Source: Streptomyces sedi
Lineage (GTDB): Bacteria; Actinomycetota; Actinomycetes; Streptomycetales; Streptomycetaceae
Direction of reading: 5' to 3'
NCBI RefSeq assembly: GCF_006335015.1
Contig: NZ_VDGT01000015.1
Coordinates: forward strand, 62,001-126,000
Length of the DNA: 64,000 bases
A model generated the notes under the pieces. It was not told where the DNA came from. It searched no databases and worked only from the letters and a program-made list of their open reading frames with translations. Each line of letters begins with the position of its first letter. The first letter of the stretch is position 1. Made by a program: the position numbers and the translations under genes. Below, one piece after another: positions 17,214 through 27,010 of the stretch.

Positions 17214-17933
17214 TCAGCCGCGGGCCGTGCTCAGCCCCGCTCCCGGGCCATCGGCCGTTTCCGAGGCTCCCTGGAGAGCCGGTCGGAGCATTTCCCCTGA
17301 CGCTTCCCTTCGCGCGAGCGCACGCCTCCGCCGTGCCAGCGCGCCCCCCGCAAGCAGCAGCGCGACGCCCCCGGCCGGCAGCCAGAGCCACCCCGTCGAG
17401 GGCGTCGCCGCCCACGCGCCGGCCAGCACCCACACCGCGTTCCCCGGGCCGGTACCCAATGCGGTGGCGCCGGCGAACGGCCCCCACCCCATCCGGGAGA
17501 ACGCCGCCCCGAAATTCACCACGGCGAACGGCAGTACCGGAATCAGCCGCGCCGCCAGCACGCTCACGAACGCCCGCTCCGTCAGCCGCCGTTCCCACTC
17601 CGCCACCCGGCGGCCACGCAGCAGCGGACCCAACGCGTCCCGCCCCAGCAGGCGCCCCGCCCAGAACCCGAGCAACGCGCCGGCCACCGTCCCCAGCACC
17701 GTCAACGGCAGCCCGTACCCGACACCGAAGAGCGCGCCGGCCGCCGCGCTGAGCGCCGGTTTGGGCACGAACGCCAACGTCCCCCACGCGTACAGCACCA
17801 GAAACACCGGCCCCGCCGCCGGCCCCGACGCCCGCGCCGCCAACCCCTCGGGCCCGACCGCCACCCCCGCCGCCCCGACCCCGCCGAGCAGCACGACCAG
17901 CAGCGCCACCCGCGCCACCCTCCACACCGTCAC
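17214..17933 (-). CDS. TVP38/TMEM64 (DedA-like, SNARE-associated) membrane protein
   Basis: 239 residues. The VTT/DedA domain signature is clear: TLAFVPKPALSAAAGALFGVG, then GTVAGALLGFWAGRLLGRD, and later RLIPVLPFAVVNFGAAFSRM. About six membrane segments are visible, plus a basic cytoplasmic tail. DedA-like proteins act in lipid scrambling or membrane homeostasis; the precise role is unknown. The GTG start at 17933 is 48 bp from the divergent gene, so the two probably share a promoter region. Confidence 0.88.
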   Translation of the reverse strand: MTVWRVARVALLVVLLGGVGAAGVAVGPEGLAARASGPAAGPVFLVLYAWGTLAFVPKPALSAAAGALFGVGYGLPLTVLGTVAGALLGFWAGRLLGRDALGPLLRGRRVAEWERRLTERAFVSVLAARLIPVLPFAVVNFGAAFSRMGWGPFAGATALGTGPGNAVWVLAGAWAATPSTGWLWLPAGGVALLLAGGALARRRRALARREASGEMLRPALQGASETADGPGAGLSTARG

Positions 17934-17981
17934 CCGCCCATGATGCCGCCGCGCGGTACGGTCGGGGCACGGGGAGGCGCG

Positions 17982-18467
17982 ATGGAGATCACGGTGCAGT
18001 GGGTCAGGACGTCCTGGACCAAACGCTCCCGCGGCGGCCCGGCCGCCACCCGCAGAAACGCCGCGCCCCTCGGCTTCCCGCTGCCGGAGCCGTCCGACCT
18101 GCCCGACGGCTTCGCGCACGTCGTGCGCATGTCCGAGGACACCGACTTCGCCCCGCGCCCGGGCCACCAACCACCCCACGCGCTGCCCCTGGACCTTCGC
18201 GCCGACGGCTCCCGGCTGCGCGTCCACGCCCATGTCGTTCCCCGCGCCTCCCTGCCGCCCCGCTCCCGCCGCCCCCCGGCCGTCCGTCTCGCGCCCGGCC
18301 AGTGGGTCCGCTGGCACCTCAACTACCGCTACTCCAGCGCCCTCGGCATCCGCGACTGGTCCTACTGGCTCGACACCTTCAACATCGCCCACGGCCCCGT
18401 CGCCCGCGACCTCTTCGTCGCCCACCCGCCGACCTTCACGGTGGACGAACGGGGCCCGACGCGCTGA
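17982..18467 (+). CDS. Hypothetical protein, 161 aa
   Basis: I do not recognise a family. The sequence begins MEITVQWVRTSWTKRS and has a Trp/Tyr-rich C-terminal half (GQWVRWHLNYRYSS, IRDWSYWLDTFNIAHG). It lacks a signal peptide or membrane segment and is Arg/Pro-rich in the middle. ATG follows GGGGAGG at good distance, which supports translation. It is divergent from the TVP38 gene and convergent with the histidine kinase, ending 13 bp from it. Confidence 0.6.
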   Translation: MEITVQWVRTSWTKRSRGGPAATRRNAAPLGFPLPEPSDLPDGFAHVVRMSEDTDFAPRPGHQPPHALPLDLRADGSRLRVHAHVVPRASLPPRSRRPPAVRLAPGQWVRWHLNYRYSSALGIRDWSYWLDTFNIAHGPVARDLFVAHPPTFTVDERGPTR

Positions 18468-18479
18468 GGGGCGCACGGC

Positions 18480-19694
18480 CTAAGCCCCCGCAACGGCCCC
18501 GTCCCCGCCCGTTCCCCCGCCCCCGGTCAGGGGGAGGCGGGCGTGGACGCGGAAGCCGCCGTCGGGGAGGGGGCCCGAGGTCAGGGTGCCGGTGATGGCG
18601 TTGGCGCGTTCGCGCATTCCGACCAGGCCGAGGCCGGTGTCGGCGCCGGTGTGCTCGGCGGCGGCCGGGCCGTCGTCGACCACCTCCACGACCAGTGACT
18701 GGTCGTCCGCGTCCAGCGAGAGCGCGACCGTCGCGTGGTCGGCGCGGGAGTGGCGGACGACGTTGGTGAGCGCCTCCTGAACGATCCGGTACGCCGTCAG
18801 TTCGACGACGGGCGGCAACGCGCGTCCGCCCGTGAGGAGTGCGGCGCCGCGCAGCGTGATCCGGGGGCGATCGCCGGGGAACCGGGCGATCAGTTCCGGC
18901 AGTTGTGTCAACCGGGGCGCGGGTGCCACCGGCGTCGACTCGTCGTCGCGCAGCACGCTGAGCGTGGTGCGCAGCTCCCGGATCGCCTCCCGGCCCGAGT
19001 CCCGCACCTGCCGCAGCGCCGATCGGCTCAGCTCGGGGCGGCGGTCCAGCGCGTCCAGCGCCACGCCGGCCTGCACGGTCATCGCCGAGACGGTGTGCGC
19101 GACGATGTCGTGCAACTCCCGCGCGATCCGCATCCGTTCCTCGTGCACCCGGCGCTCGGCCTCCCGCTCGCGCTCCTGTTCCGCGCGGCGCGCCCGTTCC
19201 GCGTAGGAGGCGGTCAACTCGCGCCGCCCGCGCACCACCTCGCCCAGCAGCAGCGGCACCAGCGGGATCGCCATCTCCAGCACAGGCGACGGCATGGGCC
19301 GCCCCTCCTCCTGGCCGGCCAGCACGGAGACGATCCCGGAGGCCGCGGCGGCCAGCAGGCCGATCGCCACGGTGCGCCGTCGGTCGCTGGAGCAGGCCAG
19401 GAAGTACAGCGCCACCATCCAGGGAAGGTTCAGCAACTCGCCCAGATGGCCGAGCAGTGTCCAGCCCAACGAGCCGACGCCCGTCACCACCACGGCGAGC
19501 AGCGGGCGTCGCCGCTGCCAGCAGAGGCCGAGCACCGCCACGCCGAGCAGCAGCCAGCTCAGCGCGTCGTCCTCGCGGGAGCCCGGCACATTGGAGGCCA
19601 GGTCGGCGGCGGTCAGGCAGCCGATCGCCGCGCTCAACGCCAGGTCCCTGGCCAGCCCTCCGGAAGCCGCCCCGCGCACCACCTTGGCCATCAC
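18480..19694 (-). CDS. Sensor histidine kinase, NarL/DesK class
   Basis: 404 residues. Four to five hydrophobic segments lie in the first 150 residues. Then a linker helix leads to the HisKA_3 box ERMRIARELHDIVAHTVSAM with the phosphorylated His, followed by the HATPase domain (RIVQEALTNVVRHS N-box, EVVDDGPA and TGLGLVGMRERA). It would sense a membrane or extracellular signal. The LuxR-type response regulator that normally follows is absent: the downstream neighbour is the convergent hypothetical gene. Tandem start codons GTGATG make the exact N-terminus uncertain by one residue. Confidence 0.9.
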   Translation of the reverse strand: MMAKVVRGAASGGLARDLALSAAIGCLTAADLASNVPGSREDDALSWLLLGVAVLGLCWQRRRPLLAVVVTGVGSLGWTLLGHLGELLNLPWMVALYFLACSSDRRRTVAIGLLAAAASGIVSVLAGQEEGRPMPSPVLEMAIPLVPLLLGEVVRGRRELTASYAERARRAEQEREREAERRVHEERMRIARELHDIVAHTVSAMTVQAGVALDALDRRPELSRSALRQVRDSGREAIRELRTTLSVLRDDESTPVAPAPRLTQLPELIARFPGDRPRITLRGAALLTGGRALPPVVELTAYRIVQEALTNVVRHSRADHATVALSLDADDQSLVVEVVDDGPAAAEHTGADTGLGLVGMRERANAITGTLTSGPLPDGGFRVHARLPLTGGGGTGGDGAVAGA

Positions 19695-19825
19695 CCGACC
19701 ACGGTAGGCCGCGCCCCGCCGCCGCGCGTACGACGACGGGAGTAGAGAGGGAGTAGGGGGGAGGGGTGAGGGGAGGGAAGCGGCACCCCGCCCCGGGGCG
19801 CGGCGCCGACGTCACCCCCCGGCCG

Positions 19826-20581
19826 TCACCCCCCGGCGTTCGGCCCGGTCCTGAACCGGTCGCGGAACCGCGGAAGCCGCTGCGCCTTCGGGTCGAGCAG
19901 CTCGATCAACTCGACCAGGGCGTGCTGGATCGCCGTCAGCCGTTCCACGGCGGGCCCCGTTCCCCCGACGAGCCCGTCCACGTCGGCCAGCAGCCCGTCG
20001 AACCAGCGCCGGAACTCCGCATCGTCGTCCAGCCGTGCGCTGAACTCGGCGTAGCCGAGGCATCTGCGCTCCCCCGGACCGCCCTCCGGATGGATCATCA
20101 GCTCGCCGATCGCCCGCTGGTGGCCGCGGAAGAGCCGGAACGCGTCACTGTCCTTCGTGCGGTTGAACGCCTTGTCGACGGCGAAGATCCGGGTCATCAC
20201 CTCCCGGTTGGTGCGCGAAGGGCCGAGGTCGAGAAACCGCACGTCCCGGCGCAGGATCTCGACCCACCCCAGATACTCGGCGATCACGAACACCGTGCTC
20301 CGCCGCACATAGGCGCGTTCCCGCTCGCTGCCCCGCCGCAGGAACGCCTCCACGAACCCGTTGCTGGTGCCCGGCTCCTGATCGATCTGGTGGCCTCGCA
20401 GGATGTTGAAGAACCTGCTCTGCAGGTCGTACGCCGCCCAGGCCAGGGACATGCCGTAGGTGGCCATCAGCGACCGTTCCTCCGCGCCGCGCAGCCGCCG
20501 TTGGGCCCAGTAACCGAGCACCCCCGTCAGCGCCGCGCTCCCCAACGCCACGCCCGCCGACACCCATGTCACCAGACTCAC
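19826..20581 (-). CDS. Hypothetical membrane-anchored protein, 251 aa
   Basis: The N-terminus VSLVTWVSAGVALGSAALTGVLGYW is a single membrane helix. The rest is a charged, mostly helical cytoplasmic domain of about 220 residues with an aromatic-rich segment (SRFFNILRGHQI). No enzyme motif is seen and I do not recognise a family. GTG at 20581 follows GGGGGGAG by 7 nt, better than the upstream in-frame ATG. It is co-oriented with the histidine kinase, 131 bp upstream of it. Confidence 0.65.
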   Translation of the reverse strand: MSLVTWVSAGVALGSAALTGVLGYWAQRRLRGAEERSLMATYGMSLAWAAYDLQSRFFNILRGHQIDQEPGTSNGFVEAFLRRGSERERAYVRRSTVFVIAEYLGWVEILRRDVRFLDLGPSRTNREVMTRIFAVDKAFNRTKDSDAFRLFRGHQRAIGELMIHPEGGPGERRCLGYAEFSARLDDDAEFRRWFDGLLADVDGLVGGTGPAVERLTAIQHALVELIELLDPKAQRLPRFRDRFRTGPNAGG

Positions 20582-20670
20582 CGAGCAACTCCCCCCGGCC
20601 GCACCGCCGTTCACCACCCATCGTAGAGACGGGCGGCCCGCCCCCCACCAGGGCGGGGAGCGGGCCGTCA

Positions 20671-20709
20671 CCAGGCGCCGTCACCGGGCGCCGTCGCCGG
20701 GCGCCGTCG
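20671..20709. repeat. 13-bp tandem repeat
   Basis: Three copies of CCGGGCGCCGTCG (the first CCAGGCGCCGTCA) are followed by a degenerate fourth in the gap between lpdA and the hypothetical membrane protein. Each unit contains GGCGCC, so the array can fold strongly and may act as a terminator. Confidence 0.75.
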
Positions 20710-20731
20710 CCGGACGCCCGTCGGCGCGGAC

Positions 20732-22144
<1,413 letters not shown>

Positions 22145-22335
22145 GTGACCCTCACGCCTTCTCTCACGCTCTCGGGATGGTGGTCTGGCTCCTGCCCACC
22201 TCCATCACACCACGACGCGGATCGTCCCCCGGCGGCCACCCGGCGCCGTCGAGGGGCGCTCGACGGCGGGGCGCGGGTGGCCACGGGACGGGGCCGGCCG
22301 GGGGCCGACGGCGCGGGCGGTGGGCGGGGGCGCGG

Positions 22336-23364
22336 TCAGGCAGGGATGGCCTCGGGCGCCGGGACCTGGGAGGTGATCCGGCCCTCCAGCAGCGCGCCGA
22401 GCCCGAGCACCGTGCACAGCCCCGGCTCGTCGGCGACCGTCACCGAGACGCCCGTGTGCTGCCGGATCGCCTCGTCCAGGCCGGGGAGCCGGGCCGCGCC
22501 GCCGGTGAGCACGATGCCGCGCTCGGCGAGGTCGGCGACCAGGTCGGGCGGGCAGCGGTGGAGCACCGAACGGAGCGCGTCGAGCAGTCCGGTCAACGGG
22601 GCGCGCAGCGCGGCCCGCAGCGACTCCGGGTCCACCATGACGGTGCGCCCGAGGCCGGTGGCCACGTCCCTGCCGTGCACCTCGGTGACGGCGTCGGCCG
22701 CGCTGGCCAGCGCGGTGTGCAGGGGGCGCACCGCCTGGCTGGGGAGCATCACCTCGTGCTGGTTGCGCAGGTGTTGCAGCAGCGCGCGGTCGATGGTCTC
22801 GCCGCCCATCGGCACCTTCTCGGCCGCCACGATGGAGCCCAGCGCCAGCACCGCGATCTGGGTGGTGGAGGCGCCGCACTGCACGATCATGGTCGCCTCC
22901 GGCTCCTCCACCGGCAGCCCGGCGCCGACGCCGGCGGTGACCAGCCCGTCGACCAGCTCCACCCGCCGGGCGCCGAGCCCCACCAGCGTCTCGTGCATGG
23001 CACGCCGGGTCAGCGGGTCGGCGTCGTGCGGGATGCAGACGGCGGCGCGCAGCATCGGCTTGCGCCGCCACGCGCGCCGGTGCTTGGCGCCGACCATGGC
23101 GCGCAACATGCGCTGGGCCATCTGGATGTCGACGACGGTGCCGCCGGAGATGGGGCGTACCACCCGGATGTTGGCGGGGGTGCGCCCGGCCATCCGTTCG
23201 GCGGGGGTGCCGACGGCGATCAGCGAGCCCGTTCTGGTGTTGACGGCGACGACGGACGGTTCGTCGACGATCAGTCCTGTCTGTCTGAGGTAGACGCGGG
23301 TGCGGGCCGCCCCGAGGTCGGCGGCCACCGTGCAGCGGCGCAGGTGTTCAAGCGTGAGGGTCAT
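22336..23364 (-). CDS. MreB/actin-like rod-shape-family protein
   Basis: 342 residues of the actin/HSP70 ATPase fold closest to MreB/Mbl. Phosphate-1 is ADLGAARTRVYLRQTGLIVDEPSVVAV; MGGETID and GIVLTGGAARLPGLDEAI correspond to later MreB motifs. Phosphate-2 is altered (QCGASTTQIAVL instead of DIGGGTT-like), so nucleotide hydrolysis may be weak. It lies alone between lpdA and an ABC exporter, away from any mreCD genes, as with the extra MreB-like paralogues of Streptomyces connected with spore-wall integrity. Confidence 0.85.
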   Translation of the reverse strand: MTLTLEHLRRCTVAADLGAARTRVYLRQTGLIVDEPSVVAVNTRTGSLIAVGTPAERMAGRTPANIRVVRPISGGTVVDIQMAQRMLRAMVGAKHRRAWRRKPMLRAAVCIPHDADPLTRRAMHETLVGLGARRVELVDGLVTAGVGAGLPVEEPEATMIVQCGASTTQIAVLALGSIVAAEKVPMGGETIDRALLQHLRNQHEVMLPSQAVRPLHTALASAADAVTEVHGRDVATGLGRTVMVDPESLRAALRAPLTGLLDALRSVLHRCPPDLVADLAERGIVLTGGAARLPGLDEAIRQHTGVSVTVADEPGLCTVLGLGALLEGRITSQVPAPEAIPA

Positions 23365-23482
23365 GGTTCCAGGCTCGGGCGGCGGGTCGCGCGCCGCGCG
23401 TTGAGCGCCGCCGACCGGGCGACGCTCCCGGGCGGGCGCCCGACGCGCCGTCAGCCGGACGGCGCGTCAGGCGAACGGTGCG

Positions 23483-25405
23483 TCAGCTCACCGGCTCGGC
23501 CTCGGCCGGCGCCGCCGCCCCCTCCGTGGCGGTGTCACCCTCACCGTCCCCGCCGAACTGGGTGCGGTGCAGCTCCAGGTAGCGCCCGCCCGCCGCCAAC
23601 AGCTCGTCGTGCGTGCCGCGTTCGACGATGCGGCCGGCCTCGACGACCAGGATCTGGTCGGCCGCCCTGACCGTGGAGAGCCGGTGCGCGATGACCACCG
23701 AGGTGCGCCCCGCCAGCGCTTCGGCCAGCGCCTCCTGGACGGCGGCCTCCGAGGTGGCGTCCAGATGGGCGGTCGCCTCGTCGAGGATCACCACCCGGGG
23801 CTGGGCGAGCAGCAGCCTGGCGATGGTCAGCCGCTGGCGTTCCCCGCCGGAGAGCCGGTAGCCGCGTTCGCCCACCACCGTGTCGAGGCCGTCGGGGAGC
23901 GCGGCGACCAGGTCGTCGAGCCTGGCCCTGCGCAGCGCGTCCCAGAGCGCCGACTCGTCGGCCTCGGGCGCGGCCAGCAGCAGGTTGGCACGGATCGTGT
24001 CGTGGAAGAGGTGCCCGTCCTGGGTGACCATCCCCACGGTCCGCCGCAGCGAGGCCGCCGTCAGGTCGCGGACGTCGACGCCGCCGACGCTGACGCTGCC
24101 CGCGTCGACGTCGTAGAGCCGGGTGGCGAGCTGCGCGATGGTGGACTTGCCGGCGCCCGAGGAGCCGACGAGCGCGACGAGTTGACCGGCGCCGGCGGTG
24201 AACGAGACCCCGTGCAGCACCTGTTCGCCGCCCCTGGTGTCGAGCGTGGCGACCTCCTCCAGCGAGGCGAGCGAGACCTTCTCGGCCGACGGGTAGCCGA
24301 AGTCGACCCCGTCGAAGCGGACGGAGGCCGGCCCCTCGGGCACCGGGCGTGCGTCGGCGCGCTCCTCGATCAGCGGCTTCAGGTCCAGCACCTCGAAGAC
24401 CCGCTGGAAGCTGACCAGCGCGCTCATCACCTCGACCCGCGCGCTCGCCAGCGAGGTCAGCGGCGCGTAGAGCCGGGTCAGCAGCATCGCCAACGACACC
24501 ACGGCGCCCGCCTCCAGCTCGCCGCGCAGCGCGTGGAAGCCGCCCACGCCGTACACCAGCGCCAACGCCAGCGCGGAGACCAGGGTCAGCGCGGTGATGA
24601 AGACCATCTGGACCATCGCCGACCTGACCCCGATGTCCCGCACCCGCCGGGCGCGCGTCGCGAACTCCTCGGACTCCTCGTTCGGCCGCCCGTACAGCTT
24701 GACCAGGGTGGCGCCGGGCGCGGAGAAGCGCTCGGTCATCTGCGTGGACATCACCGCGTTGTGGTTGGCCGCCTCCCGGGAGAGCCGCGCCAGCCGGCCG
24801 CCCATGCGCCGCGCCGGCAGCACGAAGACGGGGAGCAGCAGCAGGGCGAGCGCGGTGATCCGCCAGGAGATGGTGACCATCACGCCGAGGGCGAGCAGCA
24901 GCATGACCAGGTTGCTGAGCACCCCGGAGAGCGTGTTGCTGAACGCGCGCTGGGCGCCGATGACGTCCGAGTTGAGGCGGCTGACCAGGGCGCCGGTGCG
25001 GGTCCTGGTGAAGAACGCGATCGGCATCCGCTGCACGTGGTCGAAGACCGCGGTGCGCAGGTCGAGGATCAGTCCCTCGCCTATCCGCGCGGAGAGCCAG
25101 CGCGCCACCAGCCCGATCGCCGCCTCGGCGACGGCGATGCCGGCGATCAGCAGGGCGAGGGTGATCACCACGCGCTCCGCCTCGCCGTCGGTGATCGCGT
25201 TCACCACCCGGCCGGCGAGCACGGGCGTCGCCACGGCCAGCAGCGCGGTCACCACGCTGAGCAGCAGGAACCAGATCAGCGGCGTGCGGTGGGGACGAGC
25301 GAAACGGCCGATGCGGCGCAGCGTCGCGCGGGAGAAGGGGCGCTCGTCGTCCTTGGCGTAACGCGCGTTGTAGAGCGCGTTCCAGGCGGTCATCTCCATG
25401 CTCAT
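23483..25405 (-). CDS. ABC transporter, fused permease and ATPase (exporter type)
   Basis: 640 residues. Residues 45-330 are a six-helix exporter membrane domain (GLVARWLSARIGEGLILDLRTAVFDHVQRMP). The nucleotide-binding domain has Walker A GSSGAGKST, Q-loop VTQDGHLFHD, signature LSGGERQRL, Walker B VVILDEATAHLD and the switch His (VIAHRLS). It would export a lipid, peptide or drug as a homodimer, since no partner gene is adjacent. The first ATG has no clear ribosome site and sits 17 bp from a near-perfect 18-bp palindrome. Confidence 0.93.
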   Translation of the reverse strand: MSMEMTAWNALYNARYAKDDERPFSRATLRRIGRFARPHRTPLIWFLLLSVVTALLAVATPVLAGRVVNAITDGEAERVVITLALLIAGIAVAEAAIGLVARWLSARIGEGLILDLRTAVFDHVQRMPIAFFTRTRTGALVSRLNSDVIGAQRAFSNTLSGVLSNLVMLLLALGVMVTISWRITALALLLLPVFVLPARRMGGRLARLSREAANHNAVMSTQMTERFSAPGATLVKLYGRPNEESEEFATRARRVRDIGVRSAMVQMVFITALTLVSALALALVYGVGGFHALRGELEAGAVVSLAMLLTRLYAPLTSLASARVEVMSALVSFQRVFEVLDLKPLIEERADARPVPEGPASVRFDGVDFGYPSAEKVSLASLEEVATLDTRGGEQVLHGVSFTAGAGQLVALVGSSGAGKSTIAQLATRLYDVDAGSVSVGGVDVRDLTAASLRRTVGMVTQDGHLFHDTIRANLLLAAPEADESALWDALRRARLDDLVAALPDGLDTVVGERGYRLSGGERQRLTIARLLLAQPRVVILDEATAHLDATSEAAVQEALAEALAGRTSVVIAHRLSTVRAADQILVVEAGRIVERGTHDELLAAGGRYLELHRTQFGGDGEGDTATEGAAAPAEAEPVS

Positions 25406-25421
25406 GAGGACGAAGGTAGTT

Positions 25422-25439
25422 CTTCAAGTTAAGTTGAAG
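25422..25439. promoter_or_regulatory. 18-bp palindrome, candidate operator of ABC exporter
   Basis: CTTCAAGTTAAGTTGAAG is symmetrical at 16 of 18 positions, AT-rich within a very GC-rich background, and lies 17 bp upstream of the exporter start. Size and composition fit a MarR- or TetR-class site. No such regulator is adjacent. Confidence 0.6.
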
Positions 25440-25447
25440 TCAAGCCG

Positions 25448-26428
25448 TTATCCCTCGTTCTCCCGTTCGGTCCCCGGCTGCTCGGGGAGGAGCACGATCC
25501 AGAGCTGGCCGGGCGCGAGGGGGAACGGCTCGCCGTCGGTCGTCTCGAACTCGGTGCCGCGCCGTGCGCTCGGCCGCCGCCACTCGGCCGGCCACTCCCG
25601 GCCGTCGCGGAGCACCGTCGCGGTGCCGGAGCCCACGGTCTCCGTGTAGGGGGTGACCGCGCCGCCGCCGTCGCCGAACTCGGAGGGGCGCACCGTCACC
25701 CGCTGCAACACCACGGTGGCGGCGGCGAGTTCGGTCTCCTGGCCGTCCATGGCCACCGCCCACTCGTCCGCTTCCCCGTCCCAGCGGAACGTGAACGACG
25801 CGCTGCCGTAGCCGGCCTCCCGCTCCTCGACCGGGGTGCCGCCCTCCGGCGCCTCGCCGAAGGTGTGGCCGATGTCGGGGACCTCGTCGACCTCGGTCGC
25901 CTCGGGCGCGGTGGCCAGCAGCGCGGCCGGGTCGAGATAGAGGTTGTGCGGGGCGGCGCGGTCGGGGTCGCGGCTGTAGGCGTCGGGCGCCGCCTCCGGC
26001 GGGCGGGCGTGCACCGGCGCCTCGTCGATCAGCGGCAGCAGGGCGCCCTGGGCGCCGGAGAACGCCAGCGCCGGCTCGTCGAACTGCCGCAGCAGCTCCA
26101 GGTCCGACTCCCGCGCGCTGCGTACCGGCCCGACGCGGTCGGGGAGTTGGCCGGCGTAGAGGGCGACGAGCCGGCTCAGGCCGGCCTCGACCTCCTCGAC
26201 ATAGACGATCCGGGCGGCGTCGACTCCGGTGTGGGGGCGGGCGGGTGCCGCGTTGTCGATCTTCACGGCGAGCAACTGGCCCGGCTCGCCCGGCAGGCCG
26301 TCGAGCGGCGAGACCCGGGCGCCGTCGGCGTCGCGGTCCTCGCGGTGCTCCACCTGGCAGCCGACGAGTGGCAACACCCCTGCGGCCAGGGCGGCGACGG
26401 CCGCCCGCCGGACCCGCTTCGTCGTCAC
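25448..26428 (-). CDS. DUF3048 domain lipoprotein
   Basis: 326 residues. Signal peptide with twin basic start (VTTKRVRRA) and lipobox LVGC, Cys24 being the lipidation site, so it is exported and membrane-anchored. The mature part matches DUF3048 (YerB-like): AVKIDNAAPARPHTGVDAARIVYVEEVEAGLSR, GPVRSARESDLELL, FSGAQ, and a C-terminal QLWIVLLPE. Function unknown. I start at GTG 26428 because it gives a proper signal peptide. The gene ends 42 bp before the ABC exporter start and may be transcribed through it. Confidence 0.88.
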   Translation of the reverse strand: MTTKRVRRAAVAALAAGVLPLVGCQVEHREDRDADGARVSPLDGLPGEPGQLLAVKIDNAAPARPHTGVDAARIVYVEEVEAGLSRLVALYAGQLPDRVGPVRSARESDLELLRQFDEPALAFSGAQGALLPLIDEAPVHARPPEAAPDAYSRDPDRAAPHNLYLDPAALLATAPEATEVDEVPDIGHTFGEAPEGGTPVEEREAGYGSASFTFRWDGEADEWAVAMDGQETELAAATVVLQRVTVRPSEFGDGGGAVTPYTETVGSGTATVLRDGREWPAEWRRPSARRGTEFETTDGEPFPLAPGQLWIVLLPEQPGTERENEG

Positions 26429-26567
26429 CCGACCACGATAGCGGCGCGGCGGGGGAACGCGGGGGTGGCGGAACGGCCTTCGTCCGGGGGGCGCACCCGA
26501 GCGGCTCCCGGGCGCACGGGAAATTCGCACGGGAGTCCAGTGCCCCTCTCACGGGGGAGCGCGCCGG

Positions 26568-26588
26568 TGAAAACGGTTCCCGTTCCGT
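26568..26588. promoter_or_regulatory. Candidate Zur box
   Basis: TGAAAACGGTTCCCGTTCCGT carries the inverted AACGG/CCGTT core and the TGAAAA half seen in actinobacterial Zur sites. The right half is imperfect. Placement upstream of a C-minus L31 and a CobW gene, both classic Zur targets, supports it. Confidence 0.5.
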
Positions 26589-26608
26589 GAGAGTGTGACC
26601 AGTGGCAT

Positions 26609-26648
26609 GGTTGCCCGGTCCTCTCGCCGGTTGCCCGGTCCTTTCCCC
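26609..26648. repeat. 20-bp direct repeat in rpmE2 leader
   Basis: GGTTGCCCGGTCCTCTCGCC is followed directly by GGTTGCCCGGTCCTTTCCCC. The tandem pair lies between the putative Zur box and the gene. It may be a recent duplication within the leader. Confidence 0.7.
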
Positions 26649-26755
26649 GATCCGTGTCCTGGTCGAGGGGACCCTCGGCCCGGCCTGGGTACTCGGACGG
26701 CGGTCCGCGTGGGCGGACCCGCGTGGGCACCCGAGCGACGCGAAGGAGAGCCGTG

Positions 26756-27010
26756 ATGAGAGCCGACACCCACCCCACCTACCGGCCGGTCGTCTTCCGG
26801 GACCGCGCGGCCGGCTACGCCTTCCTCACCCGGTCCACGGCGACCAGTGACCAGACCATCGAGTGGGAGGACGGGAACACCTACCCGGTGGTCGACGTGG
26901 AGACCTCGTCCGCCAGCCACCCCTTCTACACCGGCACCGCCAGGGTGCTGGACACCGCCGGACGCGTGCAGCGCTTCGAGCGGCGTTACGGCCGGCATGG
27001 GGAGCGTTGA
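26756..27010 (+). CDS. rpmE2: Type B 50S ribosomal protein L31 (zinc-free)
   Basis: 84 residues. Matches L31 type [24 protein letters not shown], then [17 protein letters not shown] and a basic end. The CxxC pairs of zinc-binding L31 are absent, so this is the form that replaces zinc L31 on the ribosome when zinc is scarce. AAGGAGAG precedes the ATG; a GTG one codon earlier is possible. The stop overlaps the next start (TGATG), coupling it to the CobW gene. Confidence 0.95.
   Translation: MRADTHPTYRPVVFRDRAAGYAFLTRSTATSDQTIEWEDGNTYPVVDVETSSASHPFYTGTARVLDTAGRVQRFERRYGRHGER

Larger units (their letters stand above)
26429..26755. other. Divergent intergenic region upstream of L31 operon
   Basis: This 327-bp gap holds the Zur-like box (26568-26588) and a 20-bp direct repeat (26609-26648). 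No coding frame is convincing. Promoters of the DUF3048 gene and of rpmE2 must both lie here. Confidence 0.5.
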
